This document shows positions 26,180 to 34,911 of a stretch of 64,000 nt of DNA, piece after piece. The notes beneath the pieces were generated by a model, which saw only the letters and a program-made list of their open reading frames with translations, was not told where the DNA came from and searched no databases. Source of the DNA: Microbulbifer aggregans (GTDB lineage Bacteria > Pseudomonadota > Gammaproteobacteria > Pseudomonadales > Cellvibrionaceae); NCBI RefSeq assembly GCF_001750105.1, contig NZ_CP014143.1, positions 3,503,501 through 3,567,500 on the forward strand, in the 5' to 3' direction. Numbering within the stretch: position 1 is the stretch's first letter; each line of letters opens with the position of its first letter. A program made the position numbers and the translations under genes.

Positions 26180-27223
26180 ATGGATCGAAAAGTGTGGCAG
26201 GAATTCCTCTCCGGCGAGGGGGCCAAATGGGAGGGCGACAGGGCCCACTTCCCCGATGCCCAGTCGGATCTGCACCTTGTCGATCTCAGCCCACTGGGTG
26301 CCGTGTCCGTGCACGGCCCCGACAGCCAGAAATTCCTGCAGGGGCAACTGACCTGTGACCTGGTCAATCTCCCCGACGGACATGGGACACCGGGTGCCCA
26401 CTGTAACCCCAAGGGCCGCATGATCAGTGCCTTCAATGCCCTGAAAAAGGCGCAGAACGATATCCTGCTGAGCCTGCCGCGGGATCTCGCCCCTATCGCA
26501 TTGGCCGCCCTGGCCAAATACGTAGTGTTCTTCAAGACCGATCTCAAGGAGCTGACCGACAGCCATCACTGGCTCGGTCTACAGGGCACCGACGTCGCGG
26601 CTCGAGCCGCGGACCTGCTCGCACTGCCGGAGCTCTCCCATCTGGAGCCCGGAGCTGCTCACCCGTTCAAGTTCGACGGGCAAGAGGCTCTGATCCACGT
26701 GCTGAATCGGGAGCAAGTAGCGATATTAGTGCCAATGGAAGCCGCTCCTGCCCTCTGGAAAAAACTGTCGGCCGGCGCCACCCCGGCCGGTTTCTGGCAC
26801 TGGCAACAGCGCCTGATCAGCGACGGCGTGCCACAGTTGCACACTGAAACCAGCGGCATCTTTATTCCGCAGATGCTGAACCTGCATCTGCTGGGCGGAG
26901 TGAATTTCAAGAAGGGCTGTTATACAGGTCAGGAAGTGGTAGCGCGACTGCAGTACCTTGGGCAGGCCAAGCGCCGCATGTACCGGGCCCGCTGTGACGC
27001 CGGCAACTTGCCCGCCCCTGGCCTGTCGATTGTTGAAGCCGGGAGCCAGAAAAATTGCGGTGAAGTGGTCATTGCCGAGCGCAGCGAGCATGGCATTGAC
27101 CTGCTGGCGGTGCTCGCCAACAGCAGCGTCGCCGCCGGCTCCACGCTAGAGCTCGAGGATGGCCGTCCCGTGGAGCTGCTGGAACTGCCCTACGATGCCG
27201 ACGCGGACCCGCTGACAGACTGA
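26180..27223 (+). CDS. ygfZ: Folate-binding Fe-S repair protein YgfZ
   Basis: Tetrahydrofolate-dependent protein that supports maintenance of [4Fe-4S] enzymes such as MiaB. The 347 residues show the GcvT-like fold signatures (KFLQGQLTCDLV, HCNPKGRMISAFNALKK) and the diagnostic KGCYTGQEVVAR motif with the conserved cysteine near 250. Divergent from sdhE; the 249-nt gap must hold both promoters, but no clear elements stand out. Confidence 0.93.
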   Translation: MDRKVWQEFLSGEGAKWEGDRAHFPDAQSDLHLVDLSPLGAVSVHGPDSQKFLQGQLTCDLVNLPDGHGTPGAHCNPKGRMISAFNALKKAQNDILLSLPRDLAPIALAALAKYVVFFKTDLKELTDSHHWLGLQGTDVAARAADLLALPELSHLEPGAAHPFKFDGQEALIHVLNREQVAILVPMEAAPALWKKLSAGATPAGFWHWQQRLISDGVPQLHTETSGIFIPQMLNLHLLGGVNFKKGCYTGQEVVARLQYLGQAKRRMYRARCDAGNLPAPGLSIVEAGSQKNCGEVVIAERSEHGIDLLAVLANSSVAAGSTLELEDGRPVELLELPYDADADPLTD

Positions 27224-27301
27224 CTGCTCAGCACCTTCGACCCTTTCGACCGCTTCGCCCCGTCCTCAGTGAGCACGGTCAAATCGCCGATCTCGCTCGA
27301 C

Positions 27302-28024
27302 TCAGATTTCCACCGCCACCCGCTGCAGGGCGGAAGCCTCCGGCAGCGCCCACTCGATAGGCGCCTGGCCGTGTTGCTGTAGCCAGGCATTCGTCTGGGA
27401 AAAGGGACGTGTGCCAAAGAAGCCCCGATGGGCCGACAGCGGCGATGGGTGCGGGCCTTTTAAGACCAGGTGCCGGTTGCCATCGATGAAGGCGCCCTTC
27501 TTCTGCGCATAGCTGCCCCAGAGGATAAACACCAGTCCTTCCCGCTGCTCCGCCAGTGCGTGGATTGCCGCATCCGTGAACTGTTCCCATCCACGGCCCT
27601 GGTGGCCGCCTGCCTTGCTGTCTTCCACGGTCAGCGTGGCATTCAGCAACAACACCCCCTGTTCCGCCCATGGCTGCAGGCAACCGTGATGTGCCGGCGG
27701 AATACCGAGGTCCGACTGTAATTCCTTGTAAATATTCTTCAGTGACGGCGGGATGCGCACACCAGGCATCACCGAAAAGCACAGGCCGTGCGCCTGCCCC
27801 TGCCCGTGGTATGGATCCTGTCCGAGGATCACCACTTTTACAGCGTCAAAGGGCGTGGAATTGAACGCGTTAAAAATCTGTGGCCCCGGCGGATAGATCT
27901 GCTTGCCGGCCTGCTTTTCCTCGCGCAGGAATTCCCTCAGCTCGGCCATATAGGGCTTGCAAAACTCCCCTTCGAGCACCCGGCGCCACGAGGAGTCGAT
28001 CTTGATATTCTGATCTGCCGTCAT
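27302..28024 (-). CDS. ung: Uracil-DNA glycosylase (family 1)
   Basis: Removes uracil from DNA to start base-excision repair. The 240-residue product has the catalytic [14 protein letters not shown] motif (Asp70), the [10 protein letters not shown] segment, WGSYAQKKG and the [13 protein letters not shown] minor-groove loop. ATG at 28024 overlaps the stop of the upstream gene by 4 nt (ATGA), so it is translationally coupled to another UDG-superfamily gene. Confidence 0.97.
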   Translation of the reverse strand: MTADQNIKIDSSWRRVLEGEFCKPYMAELREFLREEKQAGKQIYPPGPQIFNAFNSTPFDAVKVVILGQDPYHGQGQAHGLCFSVMPGVRIPPSLKNIYKELQSDLGIPPAHHGCLQPWAEQGVLLLNATLTVEDSKAGGHQGRGWEQFTDAAIHALAEQREGLVFILWGSYAQKKGAFIDGNRHLVLKGPHPSPLSAHRGFFGTRPFSQTNAWLQQHGQAPIEWALPEASALQRVAVEI

Positions 28025-28611
28025 GATTCTTCCCGGAAGATTCTTTTTACTTCTTTTTGCAGCGCCGGCACGACTTCCTGTTCGAACCATGGACGCTGTT
28101 TCAGCCACAGCGTATTGCGCGGGCTGGGGTGCGGCAGCGGAAAAAAACCCGCAGGTAGCGCATCGCGATAACGACGAACATTCTCGGTAATGCTGCCATA
28201 CCAGTGCGGCAGGTAATAGCGCTGGGCGTACTGACCAATAAGCAAGGTAAGTTTCAGGTCGGGCAACTGCTGCAGCAACTGCGCATGCCAGGTCGGCGCA
28301 CACTCTTTTCGCGGTGGCAGGTCACCGCCCTTACCACGGCCGGGGTAGCAAAATCCCATGGGAATGATGGCGATACGGGATTCGTCGTAGAAAGTCTCCC
28401 GGTCCATCTGCAGCCACTGGCGCAGCCGATCACCGGAGGGGTCATTCCAGGGGATGCCTGTCTCGTGCACTTTGGTCCCCGGTGCCTGACCGATAATCAG
28501 TAGGCGCGCCGTCGGTGAAGCGCGGAGCACGGGGTTCGGGCCGAGAGGGAGCTCACCCTCGCAGAGGCGACAGGAGCGCACCTCCTCGAGCAGGGGAATC
28601 AGTTTGCTCAC
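28021..28611 (-). CDS. Uncharacterised UDG-superfamily protein
   Basis: A 196-residue protein of the uracil-DNA-glycosylase fold. Motif I reads [16 protein letters not shown], in place of GQDPYH (family 1) or GEAPG (family 4), and motif II reads LPHPSPRN. It has CRLC near the N-terminus but not the full four-cysteine Fe-S set of family 4. [22 protein letters not shown] is also characteristic of this group, whose activity I do not know to be established. GTG start at 28611 overlaps the preceding stop (GTGA), and its own stop overlaps ung. Confidence 0.83.
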   Translation of the reverse strand: MSKLIPLLEEVRSCRLCEGELPLGPNPVLRASPTARLLIIGQAPGTKVHETGIPWNDPSGDRLRQWLQMDRETFYDESRIAIIPMGFCYPGRGKGGDLPPRKECAPTWHAQLLQQLPDLKLTLLIGQYAQRYYLPHWYGSITENVRRYRDALPAGFFPLPHPSPRNTLWLKQRPWFEQEVVPALQKEVKRIFREES

Positions 28612-29591
28612 GGGCGGTCGGGGTGAGCGAGGTGCATCAGGAGTGCGCGTTGGTCCGAAGGATCCGCCGCGCGGGCTACATTGTTATTGTCCAGCACAAC
28701 GAAAATACCGCGCTCGTTGACTGCAAGCCCCTCCCCTTTGCCAAAATGGGTATCCGCATAGACGAACTGCGGCGCCTCCTCGACATCGCCGTAGTCGATG
28801 CACCACTGGGCCTCGAGACTTTCCAGGGAGCGGCGACAGACAGCGAACGCGTTGCGCTCGAGGGTGTACAGCCCACCCTCAAATACATCGAGGCCGGTTA
28901 GATCCTCTGGTCTGCCGCGAAAACTCAGCCCGCTGACAGGGGGAAGCTGCAGTAACCGCAACTCCTTCGCGCCGGCTCCGTCCTTTAAAGCCGTCGTGAT
29001 CCGTAATAGCCCGCGGGGCTTTCGTTCCAGGGCAACCCAGAAAACAGGCGCTGCTGGACTTCCGGAGAGGACGATGCCCTCGCTTCCCGCATTAAAGATG
29101 GTCAGGTAACCCTGCTGTACTGCCATCTCCCGCCAGCGCAACGGCAGCCACTCGGCCTCCGCCCGATCACCTTCACCAGACAGCCGGGCAATGCGCTCGT
29201 GACGCTCGCTGACCAGATAGGGCGTAGAGCCATCACAGGTAATGCCTTCGAAGTCCATCTGCGCGTCGGGGCGCACCAGCGCCGCCAGCCGATTGACCAG
29301 GCCGCCCCCATCAGGTGCCTCCGGTGCCGGAAACTCCCGGAATAGATCCAGGCTGGCAACCCGCACCTCTTCCGAGTCCGGCAAGCGCACCCGATAGACG
29401 CGGTCGTCGCGCTTGTCTGAGATGGCTAGCAGCTGGCCATTACAAAAGCTAAGCCCGGAGATATCCAGCCCCGCACTTCCCTCCAACCACCAGGCGCCCA
29501 ACAGTTTTGCCGGGCGCACTGTTTCAGCCGGGCAGGACAGCGTCCAGCCAGCCAAAAAAACCGCGGGAAGAAAATGCAGCCAGCGGGGCAT
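28608..29591 (-). CDS. Secreted esterase-like/phytase-type beta-propeller protein
   Basis: A 327-residue protein with a signal peptide (MPRWLHFLPAVFLAGWTLSCPA). The body has repeated strand-rich blocks and the MDFEGITCDGSTPYLVSERH pattern (DxEGI ... SE), which resembles the 'esterase-like activity of phytase' family of predicted beta-propellers. Catalytic function cannot be deduced. ATG at 29591 begins after the yajQ stop; a TTG at 29603 overlapping that stop (TTGA) is an alternative. Its stop overlaps the UDG-like gene, giving a continuous chain yajQ to ung. Confidence 0.7.
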   Translation of the reverse strand: MPRWLHFLPAVFLAGWTLSCPAETVRPAKLLGAWWLEGSAGLDISGLSFCNGQLLAISDKRDDRVYRVRLPDSEEVRVASLDLFREFPAPEAPDGGGLVNRLAALVRPDAQMDFEGITCDGSTPYLVSERHERIARLSGEGDRAEAEWLPLRWREMAVQQGYLTIFNAGSEGIVLSGSPAAPVFWVALERKPRGLLRITTALKDGAGAKELRLLQLPPVSGLSFRGRPEDLTGLDVFEGGLYTLERNAFAVCRRSLESLEAQWCIDYGDVEEAPQFVYADTHFGKGEGLAVNERGIFVVLDNNNVARAADPSDQRALLMHLAHPDRP

Positions 29592-29599
29592 GAAATCGC

Positions 29600-30082
29600 T
29601 CAATCGCGGAAGTTATTGAACTGCAGCGGCTGACCCAGGTCCTTCTCCCGCAGCAGGGCAATGACCTGTTGCAGATCGTCACGCTTCTTACCGGTGACAC
29701 GCACCTGGTCCCCCTGAATGGAGGCCTGGACTTTCATTTTCTCGTCCTTGATCAACTTGGTAATTTTCTTTGCCAGCTCTTTATCAAGCCCGTTCTTCAT
29801 GGTGACAGTCTGCTTGACCACTTTGCCGGACTGTTCCATCTCACCGATCTCCATGGCCTTGGGGTCGATATCGCACTTGATCAGTGCCCCACGGAGCATA
29901 TCCACCATCTGTGTCAGCTGGATTTCAGCCTCGGCGCGGATCAGCAGGGTGAATTCGTTCATCTCCACCTCTGCTTCCACGCCCTTGAAATCGAAACGGT
30001 TTCCGACGGTCCTGTTCACCTGGTCTACGGCATTGGTAAGCTGGTGTTTGTCTACTTCAGACACGATGTCAAAGGAAGGCAT
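29600..30082 (-). CDS. yajQ: YajQ family nucleotide-binding protein
   Basis: A 160-residue protein starting MPSFDIVSEVDKHQLTNAVDQ, the invariant start of the family, with RFDFKG and SIQGDQVRVTGKKRDDLQ near the end. Two ferredoxin-like domains are expected. Xanthomonas and Pseudomonas members bind cyclic-di-GMP and act with a transcription factor; others bind nucleic acid. GGAGAA precedes the ATG. Confidence 0.95.
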   Translation of the reverse strand: MPSFDIVSEVDKHQLTNAVDQVNRTVGNRFDFKGVEAEVEMNEFTLLIRAEAEIQLTQMVDMLRGALIKCDIDPKAMEIGEMEQSGKVVKQTVTMKNGLDKELAKKITKLIKDEKMKVQASIQGDQVRVTGKKRDDLQQVIALLREKDLGQPLQFNNFRD

Positions 30083-30113
30083 TGGCTTCTCCGTTCTCTT
30101 GTATTCGGGCTGT

Positions 30114-30650
30114 TTATTTCAGTTGTTCAGGCACGACTTCCACACTCTGGGAGTCTGAGTTCATCCAGATATGGCCGTCCTGGATGGTCACCTGCAATTC
30201 CATATTGCGGTCTGCCAGGGCAGCGAGCGCGTCACAGGCATCGGCGGGCAGCAGGAAAACACTCAGGTTATCGAAGCGATCCAGCGCCGCACTCTGCTTC
30301 TGCCACCATACCGGAGCGGTGCGACGACCGTAACTGTACACCAACACCTGCCCTGCGCGGGCACAGGCTTTGCGTATCCGCTCCTCTGAAGGCAAGCCCA
30401 CCTCTATCCAGGTTTCCAGCTCCCCGCCAAGGCTCCACTGCCACAGATCCGCCTCATCGTCGGAGGACAGGCCACGGGTGAACTCCAGGCGCTCGCCGGC
30501 ATTGAGTGCAAACGCCAGCAGGCGCACCATCATTCTTTCATCGGTTTCCGAAGGGTGGCGCGCCAACGTCAGTTGATGGCTGTCGTAATACTCCCGATCC
30601 ATATCGGCGATTTGCAGTTGGGCTTTGAATATTGTCGCTTTCAGTGCCAT
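30114..30650 (-). CDS. yaeQ: YaeQ family protein
   Basis: A 178-residue protein with the YaeQ pattern: MALKATIFKAQLQIADMDREYY, HPSETDERMMVRLLAFAL, GGELETWIEVGLPSEERIRKA, VYSYGR. The structure of this family is a PD-(D/E)XK nuclease-like fold; E. coli YaeQ can suppress rfaH defects when overproduced, but its biochemical role is unclear. It precedes yajQ by 31 nt and is divergent from lemA. Confidence 0.93.
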   Translation of the reverse strand: MALKATIFKAQLQIADMDREYYDSHQLTLARHPSETDERMMVRLLAFALNAGERLEFTRGLSSDDEADLWQWSLGGELETWIEVGLPSEERIRKACARAGQVLVYSYGRRTAPVWWQKQSAALDRFDNLSVFLLPADACDALAALADRNMELQVTIQDGHIWMNSDSQSVEVVPEQLK

Positions 30651-30737
30651 TCGGTTTCTCGTTTCCTGCGCGCGGCTGCTACCACCCCGCCGGGGGCTAT
30701 TATTGTTCGGCTCACATGGAAAAAGCGGGTAGCAGCT

Positions 30738-31367
30738 ATGTTCTCAGTTAGATCCAGCGACCGTGACAGTCGGTACTGGCGATTCATTTTCTGGCCACTC
30801 CTGGCGTTGTTCGTCGTCTCGGCAAGCGGTTGTGGCATCAACAATATTCCCACCATGGACGAACAGGTAAAGGCCGCCTGGGCCCAGGTGGAAAACCAGT
30901 ACCAGCGCCGTGCCGATCTCATCCCCAACTTGGTCAAGACCGTGAAAGCCTATGCAGACCAGGAACGGGAAACCCTGCAGGCGGTTACCGAAGCCCGGGC
31001 CAAAGTCAGCTCTATGCAGGTGGACGAGAACATCATTAACGATCCAGCCAAGCTGCAGCAATTTGAGCAGGCGCAGCAGCAGTTGAGCGGCGCGCTCTCG
31101 AGGCTGATGGTCGTGGTAGAGCGCTACCCTGATCTCAAGTCCAACCAGAACTTCCTCGCTCTGCAATCACAGTTGGAGGGCACGGAAAACCGCATCAGCG
31201 TGGCCCGGCGCGATTATATCTCCGCCGTACAGGGCTACAACACGGAAATCCGCACCTTCCCCGGCCTGATCTGGCACAAGATCCTCTACAGTGACATGCC
31301 ACTCCGCCCGACCTTCGAGGCCACCAAAGAGAATGCGGAGGAAGCACCGGAAGTGGACTTCCAGTAA
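30738..31367 (+). CDS. lemA: LemA family protein, predicted lipoprotein
   Basis: A 209-residue protein with a membrane segment (WRFIFWPLLALFVVSASG) ending in ASGC, a plausible lipobox, then the helical LemA domain: VKAAWAQVENQYQRRADLIPNLV and RDYISAVQGYNTEIRTFPG. LemA proteins have a single membrane anchor and a four-helix domain; function is poorly defined, with roles in membrane stress reported. First gene of a five-gene run with two TPM-domain genes, an arrangement common for lemA. A longer frame from 30555 overlaps divergent yaeQ and lacks family character. Confidence 0.9.
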   Translation: MFSVRSSDRDSRYWRFIFWPLLALFVVSASGCGINNIPTMDEQVKAAWAQVENQYQRRADLIPNLVKTVKAYADQERETLQAVTEARAKVSSMQVDENIINDPAKLQQFEQAQQQLSGALSRLMVVVERYPDLKSNQNFLALQSQLEGTENRISVARRDYISAVQGYNTEIRTFPGLIWHKILYSDMPLRPTFEATKENAEEAPEVDFQ

Positions 31368-31385
31368 CGGCTATCAGAAGCAGCG

Positions 31386-32135
31386 ATGATGCAATGCCGC
31401 AAGACTATCGCTATTTTCGGGATATTTGCTGCCCTTTGCGCTGCATTCGCCTGGGCCCAACTGCAGTTTCCGACGCTTTCCGGCCGGGTGGTGGACAACG
31501 CCAACCTCCTCAGCCCGAGCACGGAATATCAGCTGACCGAGCTGGCCCAGGCTCATGAGAAAGAAACCAGCAACCAGTTGGTCATCGTCACGGTACCAGA
31601 CCTGCAGGGGCAGACCATTGCCGAATATGGCTATCAACTGGGGCGGCACTGGGGCATCGGTCAGGAGGGCAAGGATAACGGCGTCTTGCTGATCGTCGCC
31701 CCCAATGAGCGGCAGGTGCGCATCGAAGTGGGTTACGGCCTGGAGGGCGCACTGACCGACGCCCTTTCCTCCAACATCATCCACACCAAGATACTGCCCC
31801 GCTTTCGCAACGGCGATTTCGACGGTGGTGTGATGGAAGGTGCGCTGTCGATCATCGCGGCGATCAAAAACGAATATGTAGCGGAGCCCACCGAAACGGG
31901 CATGGATCGCAGAGTCGCATTGCTGGTCGGGCTCTTTCTGCTGCTGATCATGCTGCAGATTTTCGGTGGCTCGATGATGGGGCCTCCCCCCAGCCGCGGT
32001 AGCTATCGGCGCGGCCGCTACGGTGGCTACTACGGGGGCGGCGGCTTCGGCGGAGGATTCGGGGGTGGCTTTGGTGGAGGTTTCGGCGGTGGCGGAGGTG
32101 GCTTTGGCGGTGGGGGCGCCTCGGGAGGATGGTAA
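31386..32135 (+). CDS. TPM-domain protein with glycine-rich tail (YgcG type)
   Basis: A 249-residue protein: signal peptide (about 1-24), TPM domain (about 32-160; LSGRVVDNANLLSPSTEYQL, QLVIVTVPDLQGQTIAEYGYQLGRHWGIGQEGKDNGVLLIVAPNERQ region), one membrane helix (about 178-197) and a C-terminal tail of GGGFGGG-type repeats ending in GASGGW. TPM domains are periplasmic; plant relatives act in photosystem II repair, bacterial roles are unclear. The tail repeats are also visible as a repetitive DNA stretch at 32035-32130. Its stop overlaps the next start (TAATG). Confidence 0.9.
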   Translation: MMQCRKTIAIFGIFAALCAAFAWAQLQFPTLSGRVVDNANLLSPSTEYQLTELAQAHEKETSNQLVIVTVPDLQGQTIAEYGYQLGRHWGIGQEGKDNGVLLIVAPNERQVRIEVGYGLEGALTDALSSNIIHTKILPRFRNGDFDGGVMEGALSIIAAIKNEYVAEPTETGMDRRVALLVGLFLLLIMLQIFGGSMMGPPPSRGSYRRGRYGGYYGGGGFGGGFGGGFGGGFGGGGGGFGGGGASGGW

Positions 32136-32746
32136 TGCTCACGAGCCAGATGCGTCGGCGGATATCCGACGCCATCAAGAAGGCAGAATCGCGCACGGAC
32201 GCGGAACTGGTTACTGTGCTCGCGCGCGAGTCGGACAACTACCTGTATATCTCAACTCTCTGGGCCGCGTTCCTGGCCCTGTTACTGGCACCCTTGCTGC
32301 AGTTCCTGCCCTGGTGGATCGAGTTCTACGAAGCATTCACACTGCAGTGGATTCTGTTCATCCTGCTGGCACTGCTTTTCCGCTGGCGCCCCCTGACTAT
32401 GCTACTGGTGCCGAAAAGGGTGAAATACTGGCGCGCCGCCAATGTAGCCCGGCGGGAATTCCTGGAGCAGGAGCTCCACAGCACCGAGGGGCGCCTGGGC
32501 CTTTTGATCTTCGTCTCTGAGGCCGAACACTATGTGGAGATTCTGGCGGACCGCGGTCTGGCGGAGCATATTGGCGACGAAACATGGCGCGAGGTCGTCG
32601 AGCAGTTTATTGGCGAAGTTAAGCGCGGCAGAACAGCAGATGCCTTTCTCCACTGTATCGAGCGCTGCGGCGATCTACTCGAAGAGGCAGCGCCACTGAC
32701 CGGGGCCAAGAATGAGCTACCCGACCATCTGGTAGTACTCGAATAG
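32135..32746 (+). CDS. Second TPM-domain membrane protein
   Basis: A 203-residue protein with a short N-terminal TPM-like segment (RRRISDAIKKAESRTDAELVTVLARES), two membrane helices (about 44-62 and 72-88) and the C-terminal half of the TPM domain (EFLEQELHSTEGRLGLLIFVSEAEHYVEILADRGL). The TPM domain is thus interrupted by a membrane hairpin, as in other second-position TPM proteins next to lemA. GGGAGG lies 6 nt upstream of ATG 32135; that start overlaps the previous stop by 1 nt. Confidence 0.86.
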   Translation: MLTSQMRRRISDAIKKAESRTDAELVTVLARESDNYLYISTLWAAFLALLLAPLLQFLPWWIEFYEAFTLQWILFILLALLFRWRPLTMLLVPKRVKYWRAANVARREFLEQELHSTEGRLGLLIFVSEAEHYVEILADRGLAEHIGDETWREVVEQFIGEVKRGRTADAFLHCIERCGDLLEEAAPLTGAKNELPDHLVVLE

Positions 32747-32757
32747 TGAGGTAGGAC

Positions 32758-33627
32758 ATGTGGGATAAGAACCCAATGAACAAGCGGCGCGCGGGTGCTC
32801 TTGTCGCTGTCGCTGCAACCCTGACTGTCGCAGTTGGCGCCCTCTCAATGCACTTCAGCAGCGGGACCACGGAAACTACAGCGGGTTCGGCATCCTCTGA
32901 TAGCAACCCACTCAGCCTTGAGCAACGGATTGCCATACTCGAGCGGGAATTGCGCGATTCAAGTCGCATCCAGCAGCAACTGCTTGAACTGGTCGAAGAG
33001 TTACATCGGTCTACTGCGGGCGAATCGCGCTCTCTCCATGATGAAGAAAGGAATGCAATCGCACCTACCCTGCATGGTGATTCCCGTCGTCATCAAGAGG
33101 CACAGGTCCGCAACAGACGGGCGAAACAATATCGCGATTCCCAGTTACAGCGCCTGATCGATGCGGGTATGAATCCGAGCCGGGCCCAGTTTGTGCTGGA
33201 AAAAACCGAGCGCTTCCAGTTCGAGCATACAAAGCTCTCCTACCAGTACCGTCACCTTGCGGACAAGTCCTCTGAAGAGGCCCTGGCCCTGCGCAAACAG
33301 CTGGAAATCCATAGCAATCCGCGCCAGATGTTCTCCCACCTTTTAAGCCCCGAAGAATTTGAACTCTACCTGCAGGCCAATGGCGGTGGACAGGAGGTCA
33401 ATATCAATCGCATCGTGCCCAATACACCGGCACACAACGCGGGACTGCAGGCCGGGGACAGAATCGTTTCCTACAACGGGCAACGCATTTTCCATATGGG
33501 GGATCTGCGCCAGCAGGTCTATCGCGTACCGCCCGGCAAGACCGTCGCTGTGGAAATTCAGCGTGCGGGTAGCAACAACCGCGAGACCATTTACGTGCCC
33601 AGTGGGCCGCTGGGCATACAGGGGTAG
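32758..33627 (+). CDS. Membrane-anchored coiled-coil/PDZ protein 1
   Basis: A 289-residue protein: N-terminal membrane anchor or signal (about 8-30), coiled coil (LEQRIAILERELRDSSRIQQQLLELVEELH, about 53-83), linker, helical domain (about 128-205, with RLIDAGMNPSRAQFVL) and one C-terminal PDZ domain (about 210-287, NTPAHNAGLQAGDRIVSYNG). There is no protease domain, so it is not an HtrA. GAGG lies 6 nt before the ATG, and the gene starts 11 nt after the TPM gene, so it belongs to the lemA operon. Paralogous to the gene at 34024-34911. Function unknown; a periplasmic scaffold is the simplest guess. Confidence 0.75.
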   Translation: MWDKNPMNKRRAGALVAVAATLTVAVGALSMHFSSGTTETTAGSASSDSNPLSLEQRIAILERELRDSSRIQQQLLELVEELHRSTAGESRSLHDEERNAIAPTLHGDSRRHQEAQVRNRRAKQYRDSQLQRLIDAGMNPSRAQFVLEKTERFQFEHTKLSYQYRHLADKSSEEALALRKQLEIHSNPRQMFSHLLSPEEFELYLQANGGGQEVNINRIVPNTPAHNAGLQAGDRIVSYNGQRIFHMGDLRQQVYRVPPGKTVAVEIQRAGSNNRETIYVPSGPLGIQG

Positions 33628-33682
33628 ACAATTGAGCGTATCCCCGTCAGGGCGACGGCCGTGAGCATGCCGATACCCGTCA

Positions 33683-33718
33683 CTCCAGCTCCAGCTCCAG
33701 CTCCAGCTCCAGCTCCAG
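33683..33718. repeat. Hexanucleotide tandem repeat (CTCCAG)6
   Basis: Six exact head-to-tail copies of CTCCAG lie in the 396-nt gap (33628-34023) between the two PDZ paralogs. No convincing gene is visible in the rest of that gap; frames that cross the repeat encode only Leu-Glu or Trp-Ser runs. Confidence 0.9.
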
Positions 33719-34023
33719 CAACCAGTTTGTGATCCCGGGTGCTTGCTGCTCAGCCGTACTTTCATGCCGATGTACCAAGCCGGCAACGTGGAGCTTTCCG
33801 CCATGGCATGACATGTGGCGCGAAACACCTTGGCGTAACGGAGGCTTAGAAATCCAGCTGAACCTGATAGCCCAGGAAATTGCATTATTGGCGCCTTTCC
33901 CCACTCTAAAGCAGAACCTCAATGACTTCCGGCAATCCGAGCATTAACAGCGCCAATCGGTCTTCCAGCAATTCAATAGGAAACTGCTGTTAACTGGACA
34001 AACAATAAAATCATGGAGCTGCC

Positions 34024-34911
34024 ATGCGTTCGCACCTGCAACGCGCGATCCCGATACCCGTTCTACTGGTGATCGCTGCGATTACCGGCTTCCTCGTCAG
34101 TATGCCAATAGTATCAACACAATCGGTAGGCAATAGCCGACCTATAGGAGCGGCAACAAGCGATGCGCTGGAAAAGCGTATAGCGCAACTCGAGAGCACA
34201 CTGGCCGAAACCAGGGCAATCCAGGAAAACCTGTTGACGCTTTTAGAGGAAGTGCATGGTCAACAGGTCGAAACCAAGCGTCCCGGGATGCTCCAGGGGA
34301 CCGTTTCAGCTGGAGCCAGTACCACCGGGCAACCGCCAGCGGCGACCAGCCCCAGGAAACGCCGCCTTGGTGTGACTCGGAAGGAACGCTTGATGGATGC
34401 CGGTATCAGTCAGGAGAGGACCAACTATATCCTGGGGCGCGAGTGGCAACTTCGCTACGAGCAGCAGCAACTCCGCCATCAGTATGATCATCTGGACGAT
34501 CAATCTTCCGCCGAGGCAGCCGCGATCGCACGGGAACTGGAGCGCTACGACAACATCGCTGACATGCTCGAGAGCGAGTTGAGCCCGTGGGAATACGAGC
34601 GGTATCGAGAGGCGATAGCACCGAGGGAGAGGACCTTGATCACTGCGGTTCTCGAGGGCTCGAACGCAGCGAAAGCCGGAATAAGCCCGGGAGATACGGT
34701 CTTATCCTATAACGGCGTTACCGTCACGGACCCGCGCACCATGCGATCGCTACTGGCCGAGGCAGTGCCAGGCAGCAGCGTGCCTGTAGTAGTCAGGCGC
34801 CAGCAGAGCAACCTCGAGGAAACGCTCTATGTGACAGCTGGGCCACTGGGCGTAGAGAGCATATTCAGCGCGTATCCGCCCAGGCAGGATTCAGACGGGG
34901 AAGCGCCTTAA
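34024..34911 (+). CDS. Membrane-anchored coiled-coil/PDZ protein 2
   Basis: A 295-residue paralog of the upstream PDZ protein with the same order: membrane anchor (about 8-30), coiled coil (LEKRIAQLESTLAETRAIQENLLTLLEEVH), basic linker, helical domain (RLMDAGISQERTNYIL...LSPWEYERY) and PDZ domain (about 205-280, SNAAKAGISPGDTVLSYNG). Both end in the block TxYVxxGPLGx; this copy has about 20 further residues. It is separated from copy 1 by 396 nt, so it may have its own promoter. Function unknown. Confidence 0.75.
   Translation: MRSHLQRAIPIPVLLVIAAITGFLVSMPIVSTQSVGNSRPIGAATSDALEKRIAQLESTLAETRAIQENLLTLLEEVHGQQVETKRPGMLQGTVSAGASTTGQPPAATSPRKRRLGVTRKERLMDAGISQERTNYILGREWQLRYEQQQLRHQYDHLDDQSSAEAAAIARELERYDNIADMLESELSPWEYERYREAIAPRERTLITAVLEGSNAAKAGISPGDTVLSYNGVTVTDPRTMRSLLAEAVPGSSVPVVVRRQQSNLEETLYVTAGPLGVESIFSAYPPRQDSDGEAP

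Noticed and set aside
32035..32130. Repetitive G-rich DNA as a possible mobile or CRISPR-like repeat
   Set aside because: It is the in-frame coding sequence of the glycine-rich tail of the TPM protein; units are degenerate with no spacers.
33343..33922. Minus-strand frames crossing the CTCCAG repeat (Leu-Glu or Trp-Ser runs)
   Set aside because: The residue runs come only from the microsatellite; one frame overlaps the PDZ gene and neither has a ribosome binding site.
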